NCBI GenBank assembly: GCA_030761205.1
Contig: JAULJL010000034.1
Coordinates: forward strand, 3,929,501 to 3,993,500
Length of the DNA: 64,000 bases
Source: Fremontodendron californicum
Taxonomy: Eukaryota; Streptophyta; Magnoliopsida; Malvales; Malvaceae
Direction: 5' to 3'
Positions within the stretch are counted from its first letter, which is position 1. Every line of letters starts with the position of its first letter. A program made the translations under genes and the position numbers. Under the pieces are notes generated by a model. That model searched no databases and was not told the origin of the DNA. It saw only the letters and a list, made by a program, of their open reading frames with translations. This document shows, piece after piece, positions 1 through 11,045 of the stretch.

Positions 1-465
1 CTCTAACCATAATCATCGTCAGTTCCGTCCTCACTATCGTCATTGTCAGCTCCTCCGATCGTTACCTTCACCATTGTTTCGTCAAGTCAACTAGTTAGTT
101 TCAGCAAAATCACTCTCTCTCCACTTTGATTTTGACTTTTTAGTATTTTCTAATGAACCAAACAAAAATTTAATTTTCAAAAGAAACCTAACTAATCATT
201 TTCTTATTTTTCTCTAATTTATAGTTTTGAAATATGATCCAACTGAAGCCTTGTTTCTTCATTTTGATTTTCTAGTTTCGTTCAAAGCTCGAGTCCTAAA
301 AAAAGAAACTGATTTTTTTTTTTTTTTTTCATTTTTTATGATCACGTCTTGTTTTCTGATAAATAGGTCTGCCACTGGCCAAATGCTCTCCTTTTCAATT
401 GAATGTTTGTCCATCTTGGCTTATTGTTGTTCAGATTCTAAGTGGGAAATTTTGTTTCTCTGCAG

Positions 466-542
466 GTCCAGATGCTGTCAAGTACATAGTAAATCATTTA
501 GATGTTAAAGCTATATTTTGTGCGCCTCGAACACTGAATTTT
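466..542 (+). pseudogene. Captured exon of a peroxisomal-type long-chain acyl-CoA synthetase (LACS6/7-like)
   Basis: One 77-bp exon follows TTTCTCTGCAG and ends before GTAAGT. It translates as GPDAVKYIVNHLDV then KAIFCAPRTLN, which matches the N-terminal part of plant LACS6/LACS7, enzymes that activate long-chain fatty acids with CoA for peroxisomal beta-oxidation. No further LACS exon is visible downstream, because the next exon belongs to another gene. It is therefore an isolated captured fragment and cannot encode an enzyme. Both splice sites look usable. Confidence 0.7.
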
Positions 543-827
543 GTAAGTTTAATCTTCGCTCCTTTTTAGCTACACATAAGTAGAAGACGCCTATTTGATC
601 TGGAAATCTAACCTTTAAGGCATTAATTTTGTTATGCAACTATATTCTTTATAGGCTGGGAATGAGATCTCTCTCAGTTTCTAATTGCTTTCTAAACATG
701 TAATTAGATTGTGACGGTGATGGTTAGAGTGATAAATTTAAATGAGGCTTAAATAAATAATTGAGTTTTCAAATGGTGTTCTTCAGGCAGTAAAGACTTG
801 TGCTATTCAAATAATTTTGTGATGTAG

Positions 828-1570
828 GAAGTGGAAGATGCTCAGAAGCTCCGTAACACAGTGATTGATTGTTTTGAAAGGGCAAATCTTCCTAGCGTAA
901 GTGATGAAGAGAGGAAGAGGATCTTGCATTTGGTTGTCTGGTCCAGTTGGTGTTGAGTTTGTTGCAGAGCTACATGACATTGTAGTTTCAGGATATAGTC
1001 AGACAATAACCTTGCAAAAATTACACTTCTTGAAGCAGGCGATCATATCTTAAACATGTAAGATAGATATTTAGAGTTTTTCTAAAAAAAAAAATTTTCG
1101 ATTTCTAATAATTGCAATCCTTGTAATTGTCTAAAGTTTTTATTTTCCAATTAGTCATGTTTTCTACTATATATTCAAGTATTAACAGTTAACCTTCTCG
1201 AATCACTTTTTTTTTTTTTTTTATTTATTTATTGCAGTTTCATCTTGGTTCTGATGAGTGATAACATCATCTCTTCTTTCACAGGTATGACAAAGGATTA
1301 CCAAATCTGCTGAAACAAAGTTCCAACGAGATGGTATTGATTTGAAGACAGGGTCAATGGTCACAACTCACAAAAGTAATTTTGAACTCTTCCATTCAGG
1401 CCATTTCTTGTTCTTCTTTTGAAGATGGTTTTAATGTTTTTTTAATTTAGTGACCACAGCCACTGGGTAACAGGCGTGTTTTAGCTACAGATGAATGGCT
1501 GAGAGTTGAAGGATGTGATAGTGTATATGCTCTGGGTGATTGTGCTACCATCAATCAACTCAAAGTCTTG
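828..1570 (+). pseudogene. Captured fragment of an external type II NAD(P)H dehydrogenase (NDB-like)
   Basis: There are three exon pieces: 828-1057, 1285-1374 and 1451-1570. The first reads EVEDAQKLRNTVIDCF and ERANLPSVSDEERKR, then a damaged match to the GGGPTGVEFAAELHD nucleotide-binding motif in which bases are missing. The second contains FQRDGIDLKTGSMVT in one frame. The third reads RRVLATDEWLRVEGC and YALGDCATINQ. These motifs are diagnostic of plant NDB proteins, the rotenone-insensitive NADH dehydrogenases on the outer face of the inner mitochondrial membrane. Frame breaks and the missing N- and C-terminal regions make it non-functional. Introns are retained, so it was copied from genomic DNA and not from mRNA. 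Confidence 0.75.
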
Positions 1571-2614
1571 GTAAATTTATCTCTACATGACTAATTTGCC
1601 ACTTTTTAGTTCATTAAAATTCATTGAGTAATTGAATCTACGCAAAGAACACCACAAGAAAGTAATTAAAAATTGCATTTAAAACTTGCCTTGAGTATGC
1701 ATTTGGCATTGTCTATTATGCACCTTACCCTGCTCTCTGCCAACATGATTGCTTTGTTTGATGATATCTCATTGATTTCTTTATAACCCATTTTAGCAAC
1801 AATTTCAAGATCAAGAGTTCAACCAAAATTCCTGTTCTTGGTCATGCAGGTTAGATGGGTTGCTATTGTTATTGTCTTATACATTCATCATATGCTTGGC
1901 CTGATGTGGTAATTTTGTTTTCATAAGGAAAAGATACTGCTGCCTGGTTCTCATGTAGTGAAGTATACTGTTTGTTTCAGATGGAATTTGCCATGTATAT
2001 GTTGATAAGTCTGCTGATATGGATATGTCAAACCACTTTTCTTTTAGGTTTCAATCACGCATTATCCACTATCCAGCAGGATTTGGGTGAAACTTATTAA
2101 AAATAAACCATGGAGTCAATTGAATCTAACATGTATAAGGAGAAGGTACACTTCAATTATTGTTTTCCATTTTGAGTTCCCCTCTTTTTATGTCTTTCTT
2201 TTCTATATAAAAGATTTCTTTTGTAGTTAATTGAAATAAAGTAGCTCTTAATTCATGTTAATGAAACATTACCTTATTAGGGGAACTGATTTAAAACCCT
2301 TTCTTTGCATCAAATTGCAATTTCCAACTGGCATGGAGCTCCTTAATATTTCTCTGCCTCTGTTTCATCCTTGGACATTAGGGTATAATTAGGCTTCAGG
2401 CTTGCATTCTGTTGATAGTACTATCAGTCTGCTATGCATTTCAATTGATTGTCTGAGATGAGATAAATGCAGTATAGCGTGTATGAAACCCAATTTTCTT
2501 TAAATAAATGGATTTTGATGATATTATAGTTCTTTTGTTATTTGGATCAGTTGTAGTTTCTGCTATGGTTTCAAATCCTATAGAAATCCTCCGCATTATT
2601 GCTTCTGCGGTTTG
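1571..2614 (+). other. CACTA interior without an assignable gene
   Basis: This is intron-like, T-rich sequence between the NDB and KUP fragments. Some of it may be introns or exons of these genes or of another captured gene (for example around 1800-1860 and 1980-2150), but I could not identify any protein family. Confidence 0.4.
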
Positions 2615-2808
2615 CATTCCAAAGTCTTGAAGTGGTTTATGGTGACTTGGGCACTTCTCCCTTGTATGTTTTCTACAATACATTCCTGGTAAAATTGAAG
2701 ACCCAGAGGATGTTGTTGGAGCTCTTTCGTTGATTATGTACTCCCTTACTCTTATACCGCTCCTCAAGTATGTGTTTGTTGTGTGTAAAGCAAATGACAA
2801 TGGTCAAG
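2615..2808 (+). pseudogene. Captured exon of a KUP/HAK/KT potassium transporter
   Basis: It translates as FQSLEVVYGDLGTSPLYVFY, then after a one-base deletion as KIEDPEDVVGALSLIMYSLT and LIPLLKYVFVVCKANDNGQG, ending exactly at a GTGAG splice donor. This is the first conserved block (first membrane segments) of plant KUP/HAK/KT transporters, which move K+ across the plasma membrane or tonoplast. The GDLGTSPLYV motif is diagnostic. The missing base in the NTFPGK region breaks the frame. Only this one exon is present. Confidence 0.8.
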
Positions 2809-2868
2809 GTGAGCTGATGTTGTTGATTTTTTATCTTTGATCTTTCATGCTGAATGCTACACTGCAGG

Positions 2869-2905
2869 TATGACTATTCTGGCTATGGAGCATCTACTGG
2901 TAAGG
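2869..2905 (+). pseudogene. Captured exon of an ABHD17-like alpha/beta hydrolase
   Basis: A 37-bp exon between CACTGCAG and GTAGG encodes YDYSGYGASTGK. That is the conserved DYSGYGxSTGKP segment of plant ABHD17-like serine hydrolases (depalmitoylase-related). The exon is short, but the motif is specific and the exon edges are GT-AG consistent. No other exon of this gene is visible. Confidence 0.6.
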
Positions 2906-3127
2906 TAGGTCATTATCTATATAATGCTACATAATTCTAATTATGTTTTTATTCAGACTTAAGTTTGTATTAGTGTAATGATTTGCTCATGGATACAAAG
3001 GATTCAATGGTATTAATGGATTCAACTGAGGCCATGTTTTTTTTTTTTTAATTAGTTTTGATTGATTTTAATATACTCTAAACCTTTTCCTATTAATTAT
3101 CAGGATATGTTTTGTGGGATGTTATAG

Positions 3128-3930
3128 CTTGGACGGTGGGCAGATGCTGTGAGAGATTATGAGCTCTTGAGAAAGGAACTTCCTGGAGACAATGAAGTTG
3201 CTGGTCTCTACATAATGCACAAGTTGCATTGAAGAAATCTCGTGGAGTGGATGTTCATAACATGAAAATCAGTGGTGAAGTAGAAGAAATTTCTATCCTA
3301 GATAGATTTAAAACCGCAATATCATCACCAGTGAGGTTGACGCCTTCATGTGGATCTCTTTTCCTCAACTTGAGTCTTGATTTTCTTATCTGATTTACAG
3401 ATTGAAAATTTCAGGCGTATCAGTGGTCCATTTTAAAGTGGCAACCAATGAACAATGTGAAGAAATATTCCCTTTCATAAATTTGCTTTGTGTTCGGTAT
3501 CCATCTGTTCATTTTTTCAAGGTAGGCATTCGAGTGTTCTTAACTTGATGTCACTTGCATTCTACACCAACTTTATACCATGTTCCTAAAGATTCAATTA
3601 ATTGGTTAACTGATTTTCTTGGTTGTTTTCCTCTTAATTTTCTTTAAATGATGCTTTAGTTTGATTTCTTGCTTGTGATGCGAAAGTTGTACCATACTGA
3701 TCTAACAAACATGAATTGATGTGAAAGCAACAGTGTTAAGTGTTAACATATGTCTCATTGTTTTGTGATTGAAGGTGGATGTGGAGGAAAGCCTAGCAGT
3801 GGCAAAAGCTGAGTATAAGAATGGTCCCAACTTTTAAGATTTATAAGAATGGAGACAAAGTGAAGGAGATGATCTGCCCTAGCCATCAGTTCCTGGAGGA
3901 CTCAGTGAGGTACTACATTCTATTAAAAAA
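3128..3930 (+). pseudogene. Captured 3' part of a TTL (TPR thioredoxin-like) gene
   Basis: There are three exon pieces: 3128-3330, 3415-3521 and 3775-3930. They encode the last TPR helices (LGRWADAVRDYELLRKELPG), a linker, and most of the C-terminal thioredoxin-like domain (VSVVHFKVATNEQCEEI, FFKVDVEESLAVAKAE, VPTFKIYKNGDKVKEM). TTL proteins in Arabidopsis act as scaffolds in brassinosteroid signalling and stress tolerance. Small deletions near 3205 and near 3817 shift the frame, so it is a pseudogene. It is the longest captured piece and is contiguous with normal introns. Confidence 0.8.
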
Positions 3931-4289
3931 AAAAAATTGCTTTTTCTTTGTGGCTCGAGCCAGCCCCCAAACATTATTTGGTGATAATTATCCAAAGTAT
4001 TCATTGTCATTTGTTGGTTCATATGTGGGCTTATGGACATGGTTCACAACTCTTTAGGGACTTAAACAACTTGCTTGGAGTTCATATATTGCAAGGGAGT
4101 CTATTTGGTCTAATAGGAGTTTGTATTCAGTGTATGTCCTTGCAACTGGTGTGACTACTTGGTTTGTACTCATTAGGGACAAAGCTAGTCGCTTTTCTTC
4201 TTGTTCTTTTGTTGTGACTGCTTGGTTTATGCTTAATGTAAAGTTGATAGAATATCATGTTATATAGATTTCTTCAATTTGTTCATTTT

Positions 4290-4716
4290 TTTTTCTTTTT
4301 TAATGGTAAAAAAAATATTGAGAAGTTTACCCTTTAAATTTCTAAAATTTAGATATTGATATGATAACATCACTTTTAATGGTAGTTTAAAGTGACTAAA
4401 AATTTAAGCTTTTACAGGCATTTGTAAGGGCCAGTAAAGTGTCAAAAAAAAAAATTCTAATAAAATATAATTCATGACTTTTAGGGGTATTTTTAAATGC
4501 CTTTAAAAAATTCAAGCTTTTAGGGGCATTTAAAGTGCCGGTAAAAGTCCTGTCGGAAAAAATAATGGCTATGTCGACACCAGTGGTCGGACCGTCGGAA
4601 TTTTTTTACCGGCACCCACCTAGCCGGCGGTCAACCGGCGGTGATACAAATAAGTGCAGTTTTGTGTCTTTTACCGGCACTTATTAATGCCGGTAAAAGT
4701 GAGTTTTCTTGTAGTG
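4290..4716. repeat. CACTA subterminal repeat region and right TIR
   Basis: Multiple direct and inverted copies of a CCGGTAAAAG / CTTTTACCGG-type motif, plus an AGCTTTTAGGGGCATTTAAA-like variant, lead into the terminal TTTTCTTGTAGTG. In CACTA elements such subterminal motifs are binding sites for the TNPA-type protein. The motif differs from that of the complete CACTA at 33470-41974, so the two elements belong to different families. Confidence 0.75.
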
Positions 4717-5536
4717 GCTCGAGCTCGACTCGATAATGACCGAGCCGAATTTAATTTTTTTTAACCGAATCTGAGTAGCTTGCAAGTACATGTGTCTCAT
4801 TTGCACTCTTAATCAAGACCCTTGAAACAAATTTTTTCTTGATAAGTTGAAATTATTATTTGACTACATATTTTTCTAATTTGTGTACAAGAATCAGAAG
4901 AATTTATTTAAAAATTTTCAGATATTACACTTTACATTTTTGATAAATTGAAATTATTATTTGGTTTCAAATTTTTTTATCGTATTTTCATACATAAAAT
5001 TTGTGTGTACAGTAATAGCAAGTCATAGTAGTAATTATTGTAATAACATAAATATTGATAAATAAGTTATACTTTTCCCTGGCAATGTTCCTTGTTCACT
5101 CATATCAAATAAAGGTTGGGCAATGAGGATTCGATTTGAGACTGGAGTTTATTCAAAGCAGCAAACAAAGAAGGTTTAAAGTAGAGATTTAAATTGCGTT
5201 TGCGGATGCGTTTTTCGTTGTGTCGTGTTTATCTTGATTGCGGACGTAATGAATGCTACTGTTATTAATTGCGATAAATATCAACTATAAAGAAATCCAA
5301 AACTACAAAATAACGACCGTTACGTCGCGTTACGGCCGCTATTTAATCTTTGATTCCATGTAACTTGTGATTTTTGTTGAGCATTGTATAATTTTTTTAA
5401 GAACAATAAAAATTTTATGGGAAATGCTCTTATATTTTAGATATATATTAACGAGTAACATTGTAAGAAGTAACAACATATACAACATTGTTTTTCTGTA
5501 GTGAAAGTTGCATGCTTTCAAGAAGAAGTAGAGAAT
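4717..5536. other. Intergenic AT-rich spacer with repeat remnants
   Basis: I see no gene. The stretch at 5180-5345 is unusually rich in GCG/CGT (GCGTTTGCGGATGCG, then ACGTCGCGTTACGGCCGC) inside AT-rich DNA. It looks like the worn terminus of a DNA transposon, but no paired end was found. Confidence 0.35.
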
Positions 5537-6720
5537 TAGGTGATAACAGCATTCAGTTTGGCAAGGAATTCAGTGGGAAGACCTAGGAAGGAATTCATGA
5601 AGAAATCATCGATAGGGTCAACAGATGCTACCCCAACCAATTTGCAATTCCCTTCTTTATCCAACTTTTTTCCTCTTCCTCTTCCACTTCTAATCTTTCC
5701 CTTTGATTCCTCAGATGTTAAAACTGTGTCTTCACCAGCAATGGTGGTGCTTTGCAAATATTCCCAACAGAAAAGCATAATTTAGCCAAGAATTCCAGGT
5801 CAACCTATGCAAGAAGCATCCCATTTAATGAATTTTTGTCTTTTAACAAATTAATGTTTATCTTTAAGTAAGCATATATAGCTTATTACCTTGCCAGAAT
5901 TAATCTTGGTTGATATTCCCTTGAAAGAGTTGAGGGAACAATGTCAATCTTCAACAACGGTGGCGATGGCTGGCAATCCCAGTAAAACTTGGTTGCTGCA
6001 CTTGTCAATGGTGGAAAATATACAGTGTTTTAAGGTCAAAACTAACTGAAAATTCCAAGCTTGCAAGTTCCCAGAGTCTTGAAGCTAACACTGTAGACAA
6101 TATTATCAGTCTTTGGCAGTTGGGTTTCGACTGATTTGGACGTAGCGGAAACAGCTAATTCGCCTTTGTTTGTTGCATAAGAAGAAAAGGCAATAGTTTT
6201 AGTTCTAAAACTTGGTTTTCTTGCTGCGACCCTGGCATAAGATTGGTGGTTCCAAGGAGTTCATTTTACAACCCATTTCTGTAGGGAATATTGGAAAGCT
6301 TTGTTAATTAGTTTGTTTTCAGTTCTAGAAAGTGAAAAGAATTGAGTAGCAGAGGCCACACGTATTCTTGAGATAGAACCAAATGATCAGCCAATCCATG
6401 TGGAATAACCAAAAGCACTAATTATTTTTGTTCCAATGGATGAATCGAGTATATCAAAATATGAGGCTGGTTTTTGTTGGACAGTTAAGACCTCATCTTT
6501 TAAGCTATGGAAAAATCATTGGTATATGGTGAAACTTCGTCCATTTGATGCCTCATGGGTGAGTTGTGAAGCAAGTTGGCACTGAATTTAACGTTTTCAT
6601 TTTCAAAATCTATGACCAGTGGGAACGTCAAGAAATTATATTTGGGCAATAACGTGAACAATTTGACACAGCTAGATGTCAAAGTTACTGAAACATTCAG
6701 CGTTTGGCCAAAATAACCGG
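5537..6720 (-). pseudogene. Decayed intron-bearing gene copy, family not recognised
   Basis: Read on the minus strand, a protein-like sequence can be followed through several frame changes and stops. Pieces are LTSSCVKLFTLLPKYNFLTF and PLVIDFENENVKFSANLLHN (6500-6700), YATNKGELAVSATSKSVE and NIVYSVSFKTLGTCKLGIS (about 6040-6190), then a retained intron (about 5805-5889, GT-AG on the minus strand). The C-terminal part is SEESKGKIRSGRG-like and VDPIDDFFMNSFLGLPTEF, ending with a stop near 5537. The long coherent C-terminal frame (5536-5778) and the normal intron argue for a real gene ancestor and against a processed copy. I do not recognise the family. Multiple frameshifts and in-frame stops make it non-functional. 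Confidence 0.5.
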
Positions 6721-7099
6721 AAACCGAACCGGATTATGACTGTAGAAGCAGAAATTTTTTGTCAATTACACATGTCAAATGAAATTGTTACAAGGGATTT
6801 AACCCAGTTGATTCATAAAATCACTCTTAAAAAATAATATCCAACAAAAAAAATGACGTTCAATAAATCAAAAGTTCGAATGTTAGCATCTAAAACTCCT
6901 TCTCTTATCTTTATCTGAAGCTGCATCCTCTTTGTATAAAAAAAATTGCAAATAGAAATTGCTGTCAAAACAACCCTCCTAATACAAGCTCGCTTTTCAG
7001 ACTTTATTTCTTTTCTTTTCTTTTTTTTTTTTTTCGCTTTTAAAGTAGTTTTCATTGGTATCCACAACTTCGATGGATTGGCATAAATAAGAGCATTAA
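6721..7099. other. Intergenic spacer downstream of the kinase gene
   Basis: AT-rich sequence with a poly-T tract near 7010-7035. No coding or repeat structure is recognised. Confidence 0.4.
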
Positions 7100-7711
7100 T
7101 ATGATGGCATATATTAACCTACCTAATGACAATAAAAATCAGCAAATGGGACTCAAAGAACATAACAGGGGAAAAAGATAACGTAATATTACACTTGCTG
7201 TTACTTATACAATGCCAAAATATGAAACCTGGAAAACTTCATACTATTCCTTTATACACGAAGCAAAACCCCAGCAGCAGCCACAACTCGTTACTCTCTT
7301 CCTACCTAGTATCTACCAATGAAAAAGCTAGAAGTGTCACTTATGTTACTCGGACTTGGACGCAAGTGTCAGACACGGATATGTGTCTGACACGGATGTG
7401 TTCAATTTTTTCTAAATTTTTTATGTATTTGGAGGATCCTTGGAGGATCATATCCCCATACCCATGTCCGGATATGCGTCGGACACGGGTACTTTCAAGA
7501 ACAATGAAGAGTCGAAGCAACATAGAGCGGCACTCCAAGTGACAACTCTCAATACCACTACCTTAAAGCCGGTGCTAGCACCAGGAATCAGAAACATGGG
7601 CACAGAATATTACCTAATACAAGAATTAGCCATAAAAAAACTTTGACATAGAACTGCAGTTTCTGCAAATGTTAACCTCCATCAGAACTATCCTGACTTC
7701 ACACTGACAGC
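7100..7711 (-). other. Presumed 3' UTR / downstream region of PEPKR1
   Basis: Non-coding sequence follows the PEPKR1 stop codon. Its extent is inferred from the loss of recognisable structure near 7100. It contains the MITE-like insertion at 7343-7523. Confidence 0.4.
7343..7523. mobile_element. Short MITE-like repeat with ATGTTRCT termini
   Basis: A ~181-bp stretch starts ATGTTACTCGGACTTGG and ends GAGTCGAAGCAACAT, whose reverse complement starts ATGTTGCTTCGACTC. The interior is rich in GTGTCAGACACGG / GTCGGACACGGGTAC self-complementary motifs. From memory, repeats with these ends are common in plant UTRs and introns. No clear TSD was found. Confidence 0.55.
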
Positions 7712-10044
7712 TCAACAGACAAGAGATGACCTGAGGGATGTGGCAGTTGGGAGATTTGTGCACGATGCCCATCGGATAACTGATTCAGACACCAAGAAAT
7801 CAAGTTGTTCTCGCTCACCATGACCAATGGTGCGGTTCCTCTTGCTGTGAAAGGCCAACATCCTAGACCCAATCGATCCCCCTGTCCTTCTAAATTCAGC
7901 TGTCTTGGTCTCCATTTCTCTTGCCTCGGGCCCGCAGCAAGGAGAAGAATCTGGCAATATGAGCAGCTTATCCATACCTGCATCTGCAAGATGATGCAAG
8001 ACATAATCTTAGATACCAAATGTATGAGAATAAATCTTAATATAAAAGTTTGCAAGACAAATTACCTCCATGAATTATCTCCATCAGGGTAATGTTGGTT
8101 GAGAAATCTAATTTGCAGCTCTCTTGTTCAACCACAGAACTAGGACCGAAGAATGCAAAGCTTGGCATTGAGGGAAGAAAAGAAGAAAATTCTAAGGTAT
8201 CAGAATTACTGCTGTGGAAAGAAAATCCACCCGATGCAAAGCAAGTTGTAGATGGGTTCACCACGAAAGAAGAACATGATGTTCTGCATGTTAGTTCAGG
8301 TGACTGAACATCATAAATGATGGGCGATCCAGCACCAAAGCTGATATCCTGATCCCTAGACAAAGAGAACGAGCCACTACCAAACTCCCACTCTCCACAA
8401 CTTTGGTTTACAAGCTCACTTGATTCTTCATGACAAGATTCATCATGCTTCATCCATAAATGATCTGAAAAAAGACGACTCAAAGTTAAGCTTCTTGAGA
8501 ATGGGGAAATTCCAGTAGTGGCCTACCTATACCAGTCAGCCAAACAGGTAACTTTATTCAATTTAAGAAAGCTAGCACAGAAGCTGTTGGAATTCCAAGA
8601 AATATGGCTATTGTGAAAACACAATCCCAACATGAATTGCATTGAGAAATTACAAAGTCCATTAATGCAGCAGCCACTTAAAAAAAAAAATTCCTTCTTC
8701 CATACATAACATTAAGAGAAGGGGCCGATTTGAACAGTCGTGGAACATGCTCATATTGGATGATATTATACAGGGTAATCACATATATTGTCAGCTTATA
8801 TGAATTAGGAAATAATTTTGAATATTCCTGCCCAGTTTACACCATCTCAATTTGGTTCTGTTGAACTGTTCTAGTGTTATATTAGCAAATGATGAGATTG
8901 GCCTTTCTGTTATACATATTTCTATTTACTTTAATAGCCACAAAAGAAAAAGATCAAACTACTATTTTAACACCATCTGCAAGCCCCAATGAATTTAGGA
9001 CGAGTGTTTGCAGGAATTTCCAACCTACCTAAAACCTGCAGGGCAGTGAGTCTTTGAAAAGGATCTGTATTGAGCATTCCCCTGATTAAATTCTTTGCAG
9101 AATCAGAAATACGATCCCAAGGATCTGATGGGAACTGCAGATCAGCTGCCCTCACAGCATCAACTATTCGTGACTTAGTCTTACCCCAAAATGGCGGTGT
9201 CCCACTAAGAAGTATGTACAGAATCACCCCAGCACTCCAAACATCAGCAGCCTGATTATATCCCCCTGCCAAAACCTCAGGTGCAATATAAAATGGACTC
9301 CCAACAGTCCCATGCAAACACTGCCCTGTTGGTAACAAATGCCAAAATAGTTTTAAAAAAATATAGGAACTTCAAAATTTTTGAGGAAGCAAGCAAGCAC
9401 TGAGAGAAAAATGTTCTTGGTTAGAGAAAGGGAAAGAAGAAATGTATGACTCTACCAGGTTCAATATACGTTGCAAGACCAAAATCTGCTAGTTTGATTG
9501 GCGACGTTAAGGCTTTTGTAGCTAAGAGGATGTTCTCTGGCTTTAAATCTCTATGGACAACCCCAATTTCATGACAATGTAGGACCACTTGCATCAGATG
9601 CCTGAAGAGAACTCTAGCCTCAGACTCCGAGAAACGCCCATACTTCTCTAACCGGTGAAAAAGCTCCCCTCCTGCACAAAGCTCCATCACCAAATGAACA
9701 TAGTCCTCATCCTCATAAACAGCCTTGAGATCTACAACATTTGGATGCCCTGATAACCTACTCATTATTTCAATTTCAAGCTTGACACTGCATGCATCAT
9801 CAGAGGTTACCAATCTATCTTTAGATATCGATTTGCATGCCAGCACTTCTCTTGTCAACTTATCTGAGCACAACCTAATAACACCAAATTGACCCAAACC
9901 CAATTGCTCCCCAAGAATGTATCGATCTTTCAAATTTGCAGTCTGGTCAGTCTCCAAAATTGTTTCACTCAAGCTTGCAACTTTATAGCAATTACACAGC
10001 TGCTTTGAAGTTTCACTGATGCTGCTGCTCTTGGCAACAGCCAT
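7712..10044 (-). CDS. PEPKR1: PEP carboxylase kinase-related Ser/Thr protein kinase (PEPKR1-like)
   Basis: Four coding exons on the minus strand: 9456-10044, 9029-9325, 8066-8464 and 7712-7983. They sum to 1557 nt (518 aa plus stop) and every junction is GT-AG and in frame. The kinase domain spans about residues 42-300: Gly-rich loop GLGQFG (49-54), ATP lysine K71 (ACKSIS), catalytic HRD (164-166), DFG (187-189), and GSPFYIAPEVLAGGY after the activation segment. The C-terminal ~200 residues (exons 3-4) are Ser-rich and carry no EF hands, unlike CDPKs. Sequence and length fit Arabidopsis PEPKR1 (CDPK/SnRK superfamily), so activity is expected to be Ca2+-independent; substrates are not established. 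The first ATG at 10044 is chosen because upstream sequence reads into an intron acceptor (ACAG at 10057-10060). The gene looks intact. Confidence 0.93.
8465..9028 (-). other. PEPKR1 intron 2 (564 bp)
   Basis: This intron separates the kinase-domain exon (ending QVL plus one base of the next codon) from the C-terminal extension exon (HLWMKHDE). Donor GTAGG at 9028 and acceptor TTTTTTCAG ending at 8465 on the minus strand. No insertion is recognised. The other coding introns are short: intron 1 is 9326-9455 and intron 3 is 7984-8065. Confidence 0.85.
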
Positions 10045-11045
10045 AACACTTTCTAGCTGTCCAACCAATCCAAAAATGACTCAGAATCTCAGCTTATTAC
10101 CCTATGTTTTTGGCAGCTTGTAAGGACTTAGTCTCCCAAAGAAACAGGCTAGTCAAATTTTTAGGTCAAAATTTTGATTTATATATTTTCCATTCACATA
10201 AATCTTCACTAAGTTGAGGCCAAGACTCCTAAAACATAAGACTTTAATGGATATTTGTTGAACTTTGACAGCAACAATCACCTTGAAGAACACGATACCA
10301 GAAATCATGACAGCATGATATTAAAACGTGAACAGTGAGCCACAAAACATCATACTCTTAAGTGCACAGCTGAGGACTCATCTAAGTTCTCATCAGATTG
10401 CCTGGATCTGTAAAACAAATAAAATTATCAGCTTTTAATCAAGCACTTTAATTCAGCTCCCAAAAAATGCATTCTTTGTGGATTTCACTGGAAACTATAA
10501 TACTATGCAAGTCCAATTTGAGAAAAACCTCACATAAAATACATCAATATATTTGGTTAGCTCAACAAACTTTAATCCAAGCTCAAAGAAGAACAAACAA
10601 ACTTTATCAAATTCATACTAAAACCTCAAGAAAAAAAGATCACACATTGAAAACCGTAATCACCTAAAAGAATCAGCCATTACAAACAAAATCAGCTCAA
10701 CACCTCAAAAGCACCAATACTCCCTAAGCTAAAAAGCCAAAAAATCACAAAACAAAACCATAATTCAACCCAAACCCATCAAAATTTACCTCAAAAGAAA
10801 GCACCCCGAGATCCAAAATCGTTCATTTACCCACAAACAAAGAGACAAAAACCCACCTTTCAAATTCAAACATCCAAAAAAACACATACAAAAAATACTT
10901 AAAGATTATATAGAGAGAAACAAACCTGGCTAGAGTAGAGACAGAGCACCACAGAAGAAGAAGAAGTCCATTGGAGCAGTGATAGGAAGCTAAGCTACCC
11001 CAAGACAGACCTCTCTCTGTGTGATCTTATTGAAAAAAAGAGAGG
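10045..11045 (-). other. PEPKR1 5' UTR with a long leader intron
   Basis: The start codon lies 12 bp after a good acceptor (TTGGACAG, exon from 10056). A donor AGCCAG/GTTTGTTTCTC sits at 10926/10925. The predicted leader intron is about 10057-10925, with a pyrimidine-rich first exon about 10926-11045 (contains CTTCTTCTTCTTCTGTGG). Leader introns are common in plant kinase genes. The transcription start is not fixed by the sequence. Confidence 0.6.

Larger units (their letters stand above)
1..4716 (+). mobile_element. CACTA (En/Spm) element, right-hand part, with captured host gene fragments
   Basis: The sequence ends at 4716 with TTTTCTTGTAGTG, the reverse complement of the classic CACTACAAGAAAA terminus. 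Before it, 4490-4716 holds subterminal repeats of the type ACCGGCAC / TGCCGGTAAAAG in both orientations. Inside lie exon pieces of at least five unrelated host genes (LACS, NDB, KUP/HAK, ABHD17-like, TTL), all on the plus strand and several with intact GT-AG junctions. Gene capture of this kind (transduplication) is known for plant CACTA elements. No transposase is visible, so this is a non-autonomous passenger-carrying copy. The left terminus lies outside the window, so that all of 1-4716 belongs to one element is inference. The candidate 3-bp TSD on the right is GCT (4717-4719). Confidence 0.75.

Noticed and set aside
828..3930. Possible functional NDB, KUP or TTL genes
   Set aside because: Each has only some exons and shows frameshifts, and neighbours are exons of other genes. 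They are captured fragments.
3821..4154. Short open frames after the TTL fragment
   Set aside because: They begin within the decayed TTL exon and continue in non-coding sequence of the CACTA element.
7805..8307. Plus-strand open frames opposite PEPKR1 exons 3 and 4
   Set aside because: They are shadows of real minus-strand exons and have no family motif.
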